Positions 38,332-48,667 are shown, numbered from the stretch's first letter. The stretch: DNA of 64,000 nt from Oxalobacteraceae bacterium (GCA_013284265.1 JABTBR010000009.1:62001-126000), one strand, 5' to 3'. Numbers and translations are program-made. The notes: generated by a model from the sequence alone, not told the origin.

Positions 38332-38390
38332 CCCACGGCAAAGAGCCGGGGTCTGACCCGTCGGGTCAGATCCCAGATTTACGCCTTGGG
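38332..38390. repeat. Double-palindrome repeat, copy 4 (reverse orientation)
   Basis: The same 59-base element turned round: CCCACGGC then AAAGAGCC on the left, AGATTTAC then GCCTTGGG on the right. The inner palindrome has decayed at one base (CGGGTCAGATCCC) and the right outer arm at one. It follows the TPR gene and precedes a separate terminator. Confidence 0.88.
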
Positions 38391-38394
38391 TTTT

Positions 38395-38433
38395 AAAAAA
38401 GCGCTGTTTGCCCCTCCGCAAACGGCGCTTTTT
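38395..38433 (+). terminator. Intrinsic terminator downstream of the TPR gene
   Basis: GCGCTGTTTGC (38401-38411) pairs with GCAAACGGCGC (38418-38428), one G-T pair, and is followed by TTTTT. Preceding A-run. Confidence 0.88.
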
Positions 38434-38550
38434 GCATCTGGAAGCCCCCAAATTGGCGGGCAAATCCCCCTTCCCGGCCATTCCCTCTGTGCTTAGCCTC
38501 AACAGACCGTATAATCCAGCATTTAGCGACAGTTTCCCACCAAGATTCCC

Positions 38551-39540
38551 ATGAAGGTATTTCGCGGTCTACCCAATGCAGCTTCGCGCGCCCCCTGCGC
38601 TCTGACGATCGGCAATTTTGACGGGGTGCACCTGGGCCACCAGGCCTTGCTGGCGCGCGTGCGCGGCGCCGCGGCCGGGCTGGGCCTGGAAGCGGCCGTG
38701 ATGACGTTCGAGCCGCACCCGCGCGAATTCTTCGCCCAGCGCGCCGGCGACCTGTCCAAGGCCCCGCCCCGTATCGCCAATCTGCGCGACAAGCTGCAAT
38801 CGCTGTCGGACAATGGCATCGACCGCGTCATCGTCGAACACTTCTCGGCCGCCTTCGCCGGTCTCTCTCCCCAGCAGTTCACCGAACAGGTGCTGGTCGA
38901 GGGCCTGCACGTCAAATGGCTGATGGTCGGCGACGACTTCTGCTACGGCGCCAAGCGCGCCGGCAATGTGGCCATGCTGCAGGAAGCGGGCCGCCAGTAT
39001 GGTTTCCACGTAGAAACCCTGCCCACCGTCATGAACGGCAGCACCAGCACCCGCGTCTCGTCCTCGGCCGTGCGTCTGGCGCTGGCCGACGGCGACTTTG
39101 TCCACGCCGAGGAACTGCTGGGCCACCCCTACGCCATTTCCGGCCATGTGATCCACGGCCAGAAGCTGGGCCGCACGCTCGGCTTCCCCACGCTGAACCT
39201 GCGCGTGCCGCACCGCCCCGCCCTGGCCGGCATCTTCATCGTGCAGGTCCATGGCCTGGCCGGGCAGCCCTTGCCGGCCGTGGCCAGCCTGGGCGTGCGC
39301 CCCACCGTGGACGACAGCGGCCGGGTGCTGCTGGAAGTGCATATCTTCGATTATGCCCGGTCCTGCTACGGCAGCCAGGTGCGCGTCGAATTCCTGCACA
39401 AGCTGCGCGACGAAGAGAAATACATCGACCTACCCACCCTCACGGCCGCCATCGAGCGCGATGCGCAGATGGCCCGCGCATGGTTTGCCGACCGTGCCAC
39501 CGGCGCGGCCGGCGCCATCACCGCGACCGACCGAATTTGA
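38551..39540 (+). CDS. ribF: Bifunctional riboflavin kinase / FAD synthetase RibF
   Basis: 329 residues. The N-terminal nucleotidyltransferase domain has the HIGH-like motif TIGNFDGVHLGHQAL and TFEPHPREFF; the C-terminal flavokinase domain has GRTLGFPTLNL and the catalytic region LLEVHIFDYARSCYG. It makes FMN and FAD from riboflavin. In many proteobacteria ribF is followed by ileS and lspA, as here, about 70 bases apart, which supports the call. Both domains look complete. Confidence 0.96.
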   Translation: MKVFRGLPNAASRAPCALTIGNFDGVHLGHQALLARVRGAAAGLGLEAAVMTFEPHPREFFAQRAGDLSKAPPRIANLRDKLQSLSDNGIDRVIVEHFSAAFAGLSPQQFTEQVLVEGLHVKWLMVGDDFCYGAKRAGNVAMLQEAGRQYGFHVETLPTVMNGSTSTRVSSSAVRLALADGDFVHAEELLGHPYAISGHVIHGQKLGRTLGFPTLNLRVPHRPALAGIFIVQVHGLAGQPLPAVASLGVRPTVDDSGRVLLEVHIFDYARSCYGSQVRVEFLHKLRDEEKYIDLPTLTAAIERDAQMARAWFADRATGAAGAITATDRI

Positions 39541-39613
39541 CCGCGCGACAGCCACGCGCGCCGGCTCTCCCCGCATTCCTGAATACACCATAGAATTTAC
39601 CTAGAAGATAAAC

Positions 39614-42514
39614 ATGTCCGATAACAGCAAACCAGCCACTCCGAATCAAGACAAGCCTAAGCAGGGCAAGAAGCCGGAGAGCAAATACCCGGTCAATATG
39701 ACCGAGACCCCTTTCCCCATGCGCGGCGACATGGCCAAGCGCGAGCCGCAATGGGTCAAGGAGTGGCAGGAAAAGAAGATCTACCAGCGCATCCGCAAGG
39801 CCGCCGCCGGCCGCCCGAAATTCGTGCTGCATGACGGCCCGCCCTACGCCAACGGCGACATCCACATCGGCCACGCCGTCAACAAGATCCTCAAGGACAT
39901 GGTCGTCAAGTCGCGCAGCCTGTCCGGCTTCGACGCGCCCTACGTGCCGGGCTGGGATTGCCACGGCATGCCGATCGAGATCCAGATCGAAAAACTGCAC
40001 GGCAAGAACCTGCCGACCGCCGACGTGCTGACCAAGGCGCGCGCCTACGCGACCGAACAGGTCGACCGCCAGCGCAAGGACTTCATCCGCCTGGGCGTGC
40101 TGGGCGAGTGGGAAAACCCTTACCTGACCATGAACTACAGCAATGAAGCCGACGAGCTGCGCGCCCTCGGCCAGTTGCTGGAAAAAGGCTTTGTTTACCG
40201 CGGCCTGAAGCCGGTCAACTGGTGCTTCGACTGCGGCTCGGCCCTGGCCGAAGCGGAAGTGGAATACCAGAACAAGCGCGATCCGGCCATCGACGTCGGC
40301 TTCAAGTTCGCCGAATTCGACAAGCTGGCCAGCGCCTTCGGCCTGGACAAGCTGCCGACCGAAAACGGCTTCATCGTCATCTGGACCACCACCCCGTGGA
40401 CCATCCCGGCCAACCAGGCCTTGAACGTGCACCCGGAAATCAAGTACGCGCTGGTCGAGACCGTGCGCGACGGCCAGCCGCTGCTGCTGATCCTGGCGCA
40501 AGACCTGGTCGAATCCTGCCTGGCCCGTTACAAGCTCGACGGCACCACCATCGGCACCTGCGAGGGCGCGGCCCTGGCCGGCATGAACTTCCGCCACCCG
40601 CTGCACGCGGCCGACGCCTTCTTCGACCGCCTGTCGCCGATGTATATGGCCGACTACGTGACCACCGAAAGCGGTACCGGCGTGGTCCACTCGGCTCCGG
40701 CCTACGGCCAGGACGACTTTATCTCCTGCAAGGCGCACGGCATGAAGGATGACGCCATCCTGACCCCGGTCATGGGCGACGGCAAATACGCCTCGACCCT
40801 GCCGCTGTTCGGCGGCCAGACCATCTGGGAAGCGTCCAAGCCTATCTGCGCCGCGCTGACGGCCGCCGGCGCCCTGTTCGAAGTCAAGATGTTCGACCAC
40901 AGCTATATGCACTGCTGGCGCCACAAGACGCCGATCATCTACCGCGCCACCTCGCAGTGGTTCGCCGGCATGGACGTGCATCCGAAAGATGGCGGCCCTA
41001 CCCTGCGCCAGACCGCCCTCAAAGGCATCGAAGCGACCCAGTTCTTCCCGGACTGGGGCCAGGCACGCCTGCACGGCATGATCGCCAACCGTCCGGACTG
41101 GACCCTGTCGCGCCAGCGCCAGTGGGGCGTGCCGATGGCCTTCGTGGTCCACAAGGAAACAGGCGAGCTGCACCCGCGCACCCCTGAGCTGATCGAGCAG
41201 ATCGCCCAGCTGATCGAAAAGAGCGGCATCGATGCCTGGCTCGCGCTCGAACTGAAAGACCTGATCGGCGCCGAAGCGGAAATGTACATCAAGAACAAGG
41301 ACACACTGGACGTCTGGTTCGATTCCGGCACCACCCACCAGACCGTGCTGCGCGGCTCGCACAAAGAGCAATCGGCCTTCCCGGCCGACCTGTACCTGGA
41401 AGGGTCGGACCAGCACCGCGGCTGGTTCCACTCCTCGCTGCTGACCTCGTCGATGCTGAACGGCGCGCCGCCCTACAAGGCGCTGCTGACCCACGGCTTC
41501 GTGGTCGATGGCGAAGGCAAGAAAATGTCCAAGTCGGTCGGCAACACCGTCTCGCCGCAGGACGTGTCGAACAAGCTGGGCGCCGACATCCTGCGCCTGT
41601 GGGTGGCCGCCACCGATTACACCGGCGAGCTGTCGATCTCCGACGAGATCCTCAAGCGCGTGACCGAATCGTACCGCCGCATCCGCAACACGCTGCGCTT
41701 CCTGCTGGCCAACACCTCCGACTTCGACCATGCCAAGCATGCCGTGCCGGTGGCCGAGCTGCTGGAAATCGACCGCTACGCGCTCGCCAGCATGGGCGCG
41801 CTGCAGGCCGACATCGCCGCGCACTACGAACAGTATGAATTCCATCCGGTCGTCTCCAAGCTGCAGAACTACTGCTCGGAAGACCTGGGCGGCTTCTACC
41901 TCGACATCCTGAAGGACCGCCTGTACACCAGCGCCATCGATTCGCAGGCGCGCCGCTCGGCCCAGACCGCGCTGTGGCACATCACCCAGAGCCTGCTGCG
42001 CCTGATGGCCCCCGCGCTGTCGTTCACGGCCGAAGAAGCCTGGGCCGTGTTCGCCGGCGAGCAAGCCTACCAGGACAGCGACGAGACCATCTTCACCCAG
42101 ACCTGGTGGACCCTGCCGGAACTGGCCGATGGCGCCGCGCTGCTGGAGAAATACACCGCCCTGCGCGCCGTGCGCACCGAAGTGACCAAGCAGCTGGAAG
42201 ACTTGCGCACCTCGGGCGCGATCGGTTCCTCGCTGCAGGCCGAACTGACCATCCAGGCCGCGCCGGCCAAGTACAAGCTGCTCGCCAGCCTGGCCGATGA
42301 TCTGAAATTCGTCTTCATCACTTCCCAGGCCAAGGCCGTGGAAGTGGCCGACGAAGCGGCAGAAACCGTCGAAGTGGCCGCCTCGGCCGCCGCCAAGTGC
42401 GAGCGCTGCTGGCACTACCGCGCCGACGTCGGCAGCCATGCCGACCACGCCACCCTGTGCGGCCGCTGCCACAGCAATCTGTTTGGCGCGGGCGAACGCC
42501 GCACTTACGCCTGA
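39614..42514 (+). CDS. ileS: Isoleucyl-tRNA synthetase
   Basis: 966 residues, class I synthetase that charges tRNA-Ile. HIGH motif in [18 protein letters not shown], editing (CP1) domain with [15 protein letters not shown] and [20 protein letters not shown] in [12 protein letters not shown], and a C-terminal Zn finger ([12 protein letters not shown]...CGRC). Of the Zn ligands, both Cys pairs are intact. The sequence has a short Lys-rich N-terminal extension ([15 protein letters not shown]) common in betaproteobacteria. No T-box leader is seen, as expected outside Firmicutes. Confidence 0.98.
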   Translation: MSDNSKPATPNQDKPKQGKKPESKYPVNMTETPFPMRGDMAKREPQWVKEWQEKKIYQRIRKAAAGRPKFVLHDGPPYANGDIHIGHAVNKILKDMVVKSRSLSGFDAPYVPGWDCHGMPIEIQIEKLHGKNLPTADVLTKARAYATEQVDRQRKDFIRLGVLGEWENPYLTMNYSNEADELRALGQLLEKGFVYRGLKPVNWCFDCGSALAEAEVEYQNKRDPAIDVGFKFAEFDKLASAFGLDKLPTENGFIVIWTTTPWTIPANQALNVHPEIKYALVETVRDGQPLLLILAQDLVESCLARYKLDGTTIGTCEGAALAGMNFRHPLHAADAFFDRLSPMYMADYVTTESGTGVVHSAPAYGQDDFISCKAHGMKDDAILTPVMGDGKYASTLPLFGGQTIWEASKPICAALTAAGALFEVKMFDHSYMHCWRHKTPIIYRATSQWFAGMDVHPKDGGPTLRQTALKGIEATQFFPDWGQARLHGMIANRPDWTLSRQRQWGVPMAFVVHKETGELHPRTPELIEQIAQLIEKSGIDAWLALELKDLIGAEAEMYIKNKDTLDVWFDSGTTHQTVLRGSHKEQSAFPADLYLEGSDQHRGWFHSSLLTSSMLNGAPPYKALLTHGFVVDGEGKKMSKSVGNTVSPQDVSNKLGADILRLWVAATDYTGELSISDEILKRVTESYRRIRNTLRFLLANTSDFDHAKHAVPVAELLEIDRYALASMGALQADIAAHYEQYEFHPVVSKLQNYCSEDLGGFYLDILKDRLYTSAIDSQARRSAQTALWHITQSLLRLMAPALSFTAEEAWAVFAGEQAYQDSDETIFTQTWWTLPELADGAALLEKYTALRAVRTEVTKQLEDLRTSGAIGSSLQAELTIQAAPAKYKLLASLADDLKFVFITSQAKAVEVADEAAETVEVAASAAAKCERCWHYRADVGSHADHATLCGRCHSNLFGAGERRTYA

Positions 42515-42600
42515 TGATGCGCCGGCATTGAGCCGGCCTTCAGAGCCTTCCGCCGTGCCGCCACAAACGGGACGGCGGCAACGAACTTTTTCCGATTTCC

Positions 42601-43107
42601 ATGGCCACCAATAAAAACCGTTTCTCCGCCAAACCGCAAGCCAGCCTGACTCCCTGGCTGGGCATTGCCGCGATCATCATTTTGTTCGACCAGCTCAGCA
42701 AGATCACCATCACCAAGCTGTTCCATTTGGGCGAAGAGAAGTTCATCACCTCCTTCTTCAATCTGACGCTGGCCTATAACAAGGGCGCGGCCTTCAGCTT
42801 CCTGCAGAACGAGAGCGGCTGGCAGCGCTACTTCTTCACCGCCATCGGCATCGGCGCGGCCGTCTACATCATCTTCCTGCTGAAAAAGCATGGCGGCCAG
42901 CGCCTGTTCTGCTGGGCCCTGGCCCTGATCCTGGGCGGCGCCATCGGCAACGTGATCGACCGCCTGGCCTACGGCCACGTGGTGGACTTCCTCGATTTCC
43001 ACCTGCGCGCCTTCGGCCATTTCCCGGCCTTCAATATCGCCGACTCGGCCATCTGCATCGGCGCCGGCCTGTTCATCCTCGATGAACTGCGCCGCGTGAA
43101 TCGTTAA
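42601..43107 (+). CDS. lspA: Lipoprotein signal peptidase
   Basis: 168 residues, four membrane helices. Aspartyl protease that removes signal peptides from prolipoproteins after diacylglyceryl addition. Catalytic Asp residues are in [10 protein letters not shown] and [11 protein letters not shown]; the NKGAAFSFL motif is present. It follows ileS by 86 bases in the conserved ileS-lspA order. coaBC starts about 36 bases downstream. Confidence 0.96.
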   Translation: MATNKNRFSAKPQASLTPWLGIAAIIILFDQLSKITITKLFHLGEEKFITSFFNLTLAYNKGAAFSFLQNESGWQRYFFTAIGIGAAVYIIFLLKKHGGQRLFCWALALILGGAIGNVIDRLAYGHVVDFLDFHLRAFGHFPAFNIADSAICIGAGLFILDELRRVNR

Positions 43108-43143
43108 TCGTTAACTGACCGCCGCCCGCGCAGGAGTATCAAC

Positions 43144-44364
43144 ATGGATCTGACTGGTAAAAAAATCGTCCTCGGCCTGTCCGGCGGCGTGGCCTGTTAC
43201 AAGGCGGCCGAACTGTGCCGCGCGCTCGGCAAGGCCGGCGCCTCGGTGCAGGTGGTGATGACCGACGCGGCCACCCATTTCATCACGGCCGTGACCATGC
43301 AAGCCCTGTCGGGCCAGCCGGTGTTCTCCAGCCAGTGGGACCCGCGCGTGGACAACAATATGGCCCACATCGACGTCACCCGCGACGCCGACGCGATCCT
43401 GATCGCCCCCTGCTCGGCCGACTTCATCTACAAGCTGGCCCATGGCGTGTGCGACGACCTGCTCTCGACCATGTGCCTGGCCAGGCCAGCCCGCGTGCCG
43501 CTGCTGGTGGCCCCGGCCATGAATGTGGAAATGTGGCAGAACCCCGCCACCGCCCGCAACGTGCAGCAGCTGCGCGAGGACGGCATCGCCATCCTCGGTC
43601 CGGGCGCCGGCGACCAGGCCTGCGGCGAAACGGGCCTGGGCCGCATGCTCGAACCGCAGGAGCTGCTGGAAGAAATCATCGCCGCCTTCCAGCAGAAAGT
43701 CCTGGCCGGCAAGCGCATCCTGATCACCGCCGGTCCAACCTTCGAGGCCATCGATCCGGTGCGCGGCATCACCAATCTGTCCTCCGGCAAGATGGGTTAC
43801 GCGGTGGCGCGCGCCGCCCGTGAAGCCGGCGCCGAAGTCGTGCTCATTTCCGGCCCGACCGCGCTGGCCACCCCGCACGGCGTGCAGCGCATCAATGTGC
43901 AAAGCGCCCAGCAGATGCACGACGCCGTGATGGCGGCCATAGCCGGCCAGCACATCTTCATCGCCGTGGCGGCCGTGGCCGACTGGCGCGTCACCAACAG
44001 CAGCGAACAGAAACTGAAGAAGACCCCGGACGGCGCCGCGCCCGAACTCAAGTTCGAGCAGAACCCGGACATCCTCGCCTCGGTGGCCGCGCGCACCAAC
44101 CTGGCCGGCCATCCCTACTGCGTGGGCTTTGCCGCCGAATCGGAAAACCTGCTGGCCTTCGGCGCGGCCAAGCGCGAGAAGAAAGGCATTCCCCTGTTGG
44201 TGGGCAATATCGGCCACCACACTTTCGGCCAGGACGACAACACCATCATCCTGTTCGACGAGCATGGCCACACCATCCTGCCGCGCGCCGACAAACTGAC
44301 GCTGGCACGCCAGCTGATTTCGGAAGTGTCGAAGCGGATCAACCGCCACTCGCTGTTCCAGTAA
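43144..44364 (+). CDS. coaBC: Phosphopantothenoylcysteine decarboxylase / phosphopantothenate-cysteine ligase
   Basis: 406 residues, steps two and three of coenzyme A synthesis from phosphopantothenate. The N-terminal CoaC flavoprotein has GGVACYKAAELCR, the catalytic His region NMAHIDVTRDAD and PAMNVEMWQNPAT; the C-terminal CoaB ligase has TAGPTFEAIDPVRGITNLSSGKMGYA and the late KKGIPLLVGN. dut follows after 33 bases, as in many proteobacteria (coaBC-dut). Confidence 0.96.
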   Translation: MDLTGKKIVLGLSGGVACYKAAELCRALGKAGASVQVVMTDAATHFITAVTMQALSGQPVFSSQWDPRVDNNMAHIDVTRDADAILIAPCSADFIYKLAHGVCDDLLSTMCLARPARVPLLVAPAMNVEMWQNPATARNVQQLREDGIAILGPGAGDQACGETGLGRMLEPQELLEEIIAAFQQKVLAGKRILITAGPTFEAIDPVRGITNLSSGKMGYAVARAAREAGAEVVLISGPTALATPHGVQRINVQSAQQMHDAVMAAIAGQHIFIAVAAVADWRVTNSSEQKLKKTPDGAAPELKFEQNPDILASVAARTNLAGHPYCVGFAAESENLLAFGAAKREKKGIPLLVGNIGHHTFGQDDNTIILFDEHGHTILPRADKLTLARQLISEVSKRINRHSLFQ

Positions 44365-44397
44365 TACTTACCTAGACCCCCAGCTTAAAGAACCGCC

Positions 44398-44847
44398 ATG
44401 AAGAACATAGCCGTCAAGATCCTCGACCCGCGCATGAAAGACCAACTGCCCGCCTACGCCACCCCGGGCAGCGCCGGCCTCGATCTGCGCGCCTGCATCG
44501 ATGCCCCCATCGTCATCGAAGCCGGCCAGACCGTGCTGATCCCGACCGGCCTGGCGATCCACGTGGCCGATCCCGGCTACGCCGCCATGATCCTGCCGCG
44601 CAGCGGCATGGGCCACAAGAACGGCATTGTTCTGGGGAATCTGGTAGGCTTGATCGACTCTGACTACCAGGGTCAGCTGATGGTCTCGACCTGGAACCGG
44701 GGCCACAGCGCCTTCACGCTCAACCCGATGGAACGCCTGGCGCAACTCATTATCGTGCCGGTCCTGCAGGTGGGCTTTGACATCGTCGACGAGTTCGACA
44801 CCAGCGAACGCGGTGCTGGCGGTTTCGGCAGCACCGGCAAACACTAA
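44398..44847 (+). CDS. dut: dUTP diphosphatase
   Basis: 149 residues, trimeric dUTPase that converts dUTP to dUMP and keeps uracil out of DNA. The five motifs are visible: [38 protein letters not shown], and the C-terminal [12 protein letters not shown] flap that closes over the substrate. Complete and normal length. Follows coaBC; the lipoprotein gene at 44863 starts 15 bases downstream. Confidence 0.97.
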   Translation: MKNIAVKILDPRMKDQLPAYATPGSAGLDLRACIDAPIVIEAGQTVLIPTGLAIHVADPGYAAMILPRSGMGHKNGIVLGNLVGLIDSDYQGQLMVSTWNRGHSAFTLNPMERLAQLIIVPVLQVGFDIVDEFDTSERGAGGFGSTGKH

Positions 44848-44862
44848 GGAAACAGCACCCTC

Positions 44863-45966
44863 ATGTCCGGCCAGGTCCCCCTCATCGCAGCCCGCCTCAA
44901 GGCTTGCAGCATCTTTGCCGGCGCGCTTGCGCTGTCGGCCTGTTCCACCTTCCAGCCGGCCGCCACCACGCCTGCGGCAACGCCAGCGGCGCGTCCTGCA
45001 CCGGCCGAGGACGCACCGGTCGTTAGCGCGCGCATGGCCGAGGCGCAGGCCACCCTGAGCCAGATGGTCAATTTGCAGGACCGCCTGTACCGGGTGGCCG
45101 CCCCGCTGCTGATCAACAATGCCGACCTGTGCAAGACCCAGGCGCGCAATCTGCTCGGCTTCACGGCCAAGAACAAGTTCTCCTATCCAGGCGACTATGC
45201 GGAAGCCTCGCGCGCCGTGCTGGGCTATGGCGACCGCTTGCAGGTGTCGGGCGTGCTGGCCGGCAGTGGCGCCGCGCGCGCCGGCCTGCGCAAGGGCGAT
45301 GGCCTGATCTCGGTCGAAGGCAAGCAGCTGCCCACCGGACAAAATGCCGAAACCCTGGCCGCCGCCATCCTCGGACCGCTGTCGAGCAAGAACGCGGCGC
45401 TGAGCATGTCGGTCTGGCGCGACGGCGCGACGCGCAGCATGAGCGTGCCCGTCACCCGCGCCTGCGCCTTCAAGGTCGATCTGGGCAACGCCGACAACAT
45501 CAATTCCTATGCCGACGGCCAGCGCGTGATGATCACCCGCGGCATGATCAACTTCGCCCAGACCGACGAGGCGATCGCCTTCGTGCTGGCCAAGGACATC
45601 GCCCACAATGTACTGGGCCACGCCGGCACCATGCGTTCCTCGGCCACCATCGGCAGCATCATCGACAACCTGGTGGCGGTCAAACCCGACCTGTCCATGC
45701 TGATCGGCAGCGCCGGCGTCAAACCGGTGCCCCAGGAGATGGATGCGGCGGCCGACAATCTGGCGCTCTACATGCTGGCCCGGGCAGGCTACAATGTGGA
45801 ACACGCGCACGGTTTCTGGCAGCGCCTGGCCAACCAGTATCCGGCCAGCGTGCTCAATGGCTACACCAATACCCATCCGTCCGTGAATTACCGCCTGGCG
45901 GTCATCAACAAGACCGTGGCCGACATCAAGGCCAAACAGGCGGCCAAGAAACCGCTGGTGCCCTGA
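44863..45966 (+). CDS. Lipoprotein with PDZ and M48-like domain, protease motif degenerate
   Basis: 367 residues. A signal sequence ending in the lipobox LSAC (Cys27) predicts a lipoprotein. A PDZ-like region (VSGVLAGSGAARAGLRKGDGLISV, about 128-151, with one break) is followed by a domain resembling the M48 peptidase family (EMDAAADNLALYMLARAGYN). The Zn-site HExxH is replaced by KDIAH (244-248) in AKDIAHNVLGH, so the first His and the catalytic Glu are lost (Glu to Asp). It may be an inactive, chaperone-like homologue. It is tightly placed between dut and a surface-adhesin E-like gene. Confidence 0.75.
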   Translation: MSGQVPLIAARLKACSIFAGALALSACSTFQPAATTPAATPAARPAPAEDAPVVSARMAEAQATLSQMVNLQDRLYRVAAPLLINNADLCKTQARNLLGFTAKNKFSYPGDYAEASRAVLGYGDRLQVSGVLAGSGAARAGLRKGDGLISVEGKQLPTGQNAETLAAAILGPLSSKNAALSMSVWRDGATRSMSVPVTRACAFKVDLGNADNINSYADGQRVMITRGMINFAQTDEAIAFVLAKDIAHNVLGHAGTMRSSATIGSIIDNLVAVKPDLSMLIGSAGVKPVPQEMDAAADNLALYMLARAGYNVEHAHGFWQRLANQYPASVLNGYTNTHPSVNYRLAVINKTVADIKAKQAAKKPLVP

Positions 45967-45978
45967 CCGGGAGTTGCG

Positions 45979-46383
45979 ATGAATCGTCTGTGGCGGATGT
46001 CCCTGCTGTTCCTGCTGGCATCCGGCGTCGCCCAGATGGCGACGGCGGCCCAGTGGGCCAGGCTCAGCAAGCATGGCGGCAGTACCTTCTATATCGACAA
46101 AGGCAGCATCGCCAGGATCGACCAGAACCGCAAGGTCTGGTCGATGCAATCGTTTGGCAGCCCGCAAACCTCGCCGGACGGAAAAACTTATCGTTCTATC
46201 AAGGAACTCCACCTGTATTCCTGCACCGAGCGCACCACCACGCTGCAGTCGCAGGTCTACTACCCCGATGCCATGGGCAAGGGGGAACCGGTGGGCAATT
46301 TCAAATATGAGAAATTCAGTCCTGAAGATATCGTACCCGACAGTCCGTACGATAATGCGCTAGCGGCCGTCTGCAAGCGTTGA
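45979..46383 (+). CDS. Surface-adhesin E-like exported protein
   Basis: 134 residues with a signal peptide (MNRLWRMSLLFLLASGVAQ..., cleaved near MATAA). The mature part (WARLSKHGGSTFYIDKGSI, KELHLYSC, EDIVPDSPYDNALAAVC) resembles the small family named after Haemophilus surface adhesin E. Two Cys (in LYSC and AVC) could form a disulfide. Follows the M48-like gene by 12 bases, so they are likely co-expressed. Function as an adhesin is only a family name here. Confidence 0.7.
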   Translation: MNRLWRMSLLFLLASGVAQMATAAQWARLSKHGGSTFYIDKGSIARIDQNRKVWSMQSFGSPQTSPDGKTYRSIKELHLYSCTERTTTLQSQVYYPDAMGKGEPVGNFKYEKFSPEDIVPDSPYDNALAAVCKR

Positions 46384-46389
46384 GACGGC

Positions 46390-46530
46390 CTAGCCAATAC
46401 CGAAGTTTGGTAAAAGCGCGCCCATAATCCACGTCAATCCCATGCAGAACAGCACGGCGATCAACAGCACGATCAGCAGACGGCCAAATTTTGGATTACC
46501 GTCGTCTTCCTTGTTTGCATCGGGTTTCAT
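46390..46530 (-). CDS. Small membrane protein of 46 residues
   Basis: Open frame from ATG at 46530 to TAG at 46392-46390. A charged N-terminus (KPDANKEDDGNPKFGR) is followed by one long hydrophobic stretch (LLIVLLIAVLFCMGLTWIMG, about 18-37) and a short tail (ALLPNFGIG). The composition is that of a single-pass inner-membrane protein, not random sequence. No clear ribosome site precedes it. It is convergent with the adhesin-E-like gene and diverges from xdhC. Too small for routine gene calls; function unknown. Confidence 0.55.
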   Translation of the reverse strand: MKPDANKEDDGNPKFGRLLIVLLIAVLFCMGLTWIMGALLPNFGIG

Positions 46531-46607
46531 GGGGCGGGTGGGCAGTCGAAGAGCGCACAGTATAGTCTAAACATCAACTCAACACGCGGCACGGAGCAGC
46601 AAGCACC

Positions 46608-47624
46608 ATGGATAGTATCGATCTCGAAGTTCTCAAGACCAGCGCCGGCTGGATCGCCGCCGGCCATCGCTGCGAACTGGTCACCGTCATCAAGACCTGG
46701 GGCTCCAGTCCGCGCCCGATCGGCGCCACTCTGGCCATCTGCGACGACGGCCGCGTGGTCGGCTCGGTCTCGGGCGGCTGCATCGAGGACGACCTGATCG
46801 AACGGGTACGCACCCACGGCATCGTGCGCACCCTGCCCGAAATCGTCAGCTACGGCATCAGCGCCGACGAGGCGCACCGCTTCGGCCTGCCCTGCGGCGG
46901 CACCATCGAGCTGGCCATCGAACCCTTGAGCGCCGCCAGCCGCATCGACGAACTGCTGGAGCGGCTCGAACGCCATGAGCTGGTGCAGCGCCAGCTGGAC
47001 CTGCATAGCGGCGCCGTGACGCTGTCCAAGGCCCCCGCCGGGGCCATCATGACGGTCGATCCCGAGCAGATGATCACCCTGCACGGCCCGCGCTGGCGCT
47101 TGCTGATCATCGGCGCCGGCCAGCTCTCGCGCTTCCTGGCGCAGATCGCCAGCGCGATGGACTATCACGTCATCGTCTGCGACCCGCGCGAGGAATACCG
47201 CGCCGGCTGGCAGGTCGACGGCGTGGAGCTGGTGCACGCGATGCCGGACGACCTGGTGCTGGAGCTGCGCCTGGACCACCGCAGCGCCGTGGTGGCCCTG
47301 ACCCACGACCCCAAGCTGGACGACCTGGCCCTGATGGAAGCGCTCAAGTCCGACGCCTTCTACGTCGGTGCGATCGGCTCGCGCCTGAACAACAGCAAGC
47401 GCCGCGAACGTCTGCTACAGTTCGATGTGACGGAGGAACAGCTGGCGCGCCTGCATGGACCGATCGGCCTTTACATCGGCAGCAAGACCCCGGCCGAAAT
47501 CGCCATCTCGATCCTGGCTGAAATGACGGCGGTGAAAAACGGCGTGCCCGCATCGATGCAGATCCAGCATGCCGCCGCGTTGACGCCGCCCGGCACCAAT
47601 GCCTGCCTGATCGAGGTTTCCTGA
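46608..47624 (+). CDS. XdhC/CoxI family protein (molybdoenzyme maturation)
   Basis: 338 residues. N-terminal XdhC/CoxI domain (ELVTVIKTWGSSPRPIGA, GSVSGGCIEDDLIER) and a C-terminal Rossmann domain (LLIIGAGQLSRFLAQIAS, YVGAIGSRLNNSKRRERLL). XdhC proteins bind Mo cofactor and help insert the sulfurated form into xanthine dehydrogenase-type enzymes. No xdhAB or cox genes are adjacent, so this is an orphan, although moaA and mobA-moeA are elsewhere in the window. Confidence 0.88.
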   Translation: MDSIDLEVLKTSAGWIAAGHRCELVTVIKTWGSSPRPIGATLAICDDGRVVGSVSGGCIEDDLIERVRTHGIVRTLPEIVSYGISADEAHRFGLPCGGTIELAIEPLSAASRIDELLERLERHELVQRQLDLHSGAVTLSKAPAGAIMTVDPEQMITLHGPRWRLLIIGAGQLSRFLAQIASAMDYHVIVCDPREEYRAGWQVDGVELVHAMPDDLVLELRLDHRSAVVALTHDPKLDDLALMEALKSDAFYVGAIGSRLNNSKRRERLLQFDVTEEQLARLHGPIGLYIGSKTPAEIAISILAEMTAVKNGVPASMQIQHAAALTPPGTNACLIEVS

Positions 47625-47767
47625 AACAAAACGCAGGTCCAGACAATTCAATCGCAAGATCCGGCTATCGCCCCGTGCCAGCCTGCGGGACAATAGCGCT
47701 TTCGACGTGGACGGCACCATCGTTCGACTAGCTATCGCAACCGTTCCAGCACAACAGGACATCCGGC

Positions 47768-48667
47768 ATGAGCAGCGCAAACCTCTTTAAACTGATCTTC
47801 CTGGCCGCCATCTGGGGCGGCTCCTTCCTGTTCATGCGCATCGCCGCGCCGGTACTGGGCGCCACCGTGCTGATTGGCTACCGTGTGCTGTTCGCCGCCC
47901 TGTTCCTGGGCGCGATCGCGCTGTACCTGCGCAAGCCGCTGGCCCTGCGCCAGCATTGGAAGCACTACCTGATCCTCGGCCTGTTCAATTCCGCCCTGCC
48001 CTTTCTGTTGTTCGCGTTTGCCGCGCGCACCCTGTCCGCCTCGGTGCTGGCCGTGCTGAACGCCACCACGCCGATGTGGGGCGCGCTGATCGGCGCCATC
48101 TGGGCGCGCCAGATGGTGTCGGCCAAGCTGCTGCTCGGCCTCGTGCTGGGCACTTGTGGCGTGGCCCTGCTGGTCGGCTTCGACCATGTCAGCTCGCGTC
48201 CCGGCGCCGGCCTGGCGATCGCCGCCGTGCTGTTCGCCTCCCTCAACTACGGCATCGCCAGCAACTACGCCAAGAATGCCAAGGCCGCACAGGGCGTCGA
48301 CTCCTTCGCCAACGCCCATGGCAGTATGTGGGCCTCCACCTTGCTGGTGCTGCCGGCCCTGCCCTTCTTCCCTTCGCCGGGCGAGCCGACCATCGGCATC
48401 ATGGGCGCGGTGATCGCCCTCGGTGTGCTGTGCAGCGGTGTGGCCTACCTGATTTACTTCAAGCTGCTGCAGGACATCGGCGCCGCATCGACATTGACCG
48501 TGACGTTCTTGAGTCCGCTGTTCGGCATCCTGTGGGGCGTGCTGTTCCTGCACGAGACGCTGGGCTGGTACACCTTCGCCGGCGCTGCCATCGTCATCGC
48601 CGCCACCGCGCTGGTGACGGGTTTCAAACCCGATTTCGGCGCGCTGCGCAAGGCCAAAACCGCATGA
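47768..48667 (+). CDS. DMT-superfamily transporter with two EamA domains
   Basis: 299 residues, ten membrane helices. Two EamA repeats (WGGSFLFMRIAAPVLGA at the N-terminus; the second begins about LAIAAVLFASLNYGIASNYA) end in SPLFGILWGVLFLHETLGW. These inner-membrane exporters handle amino acids, drugs or other metabolites; substrate unknown. The TGA overlaps the alkA ATG (ATGA), so the two are co-translated. Confidence 0.88.
   Translation: MSSANLFKLIFLAAIWGGSFLFMRIAAPVLGATVLIGYRVLFAALFLGAIALYLRKPLALRQHWKHYLILGLFNSALPFLLFAFAARTLSASVLAVLNATTPMWGALIGAIWARQMVSAKLLLGLVLGTCGVALLVGFDHVSSRPGAGLAIAAVLFASLNYGIASNYAKNAKAAQGVDSFANAHGSMWASTLLVLPALPFFPSPGEPTIGIMGAVIALGVLCSGVAYLIYFKLLQDIGAASTLTVTFLSPLFGILWGVLFLHETLGWYTFAGAAIVIAATALVTGFKPDFGALRKAKTA

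Noticed and set aside
39518..42472. 984-codon minus-strand frame opposite ileS
   Set aside because: Covers a complete isoleucyl-tRNA synthetase with HIGH and KMSKS motifs on the other strand; no ribosome site and no recognisable domain.
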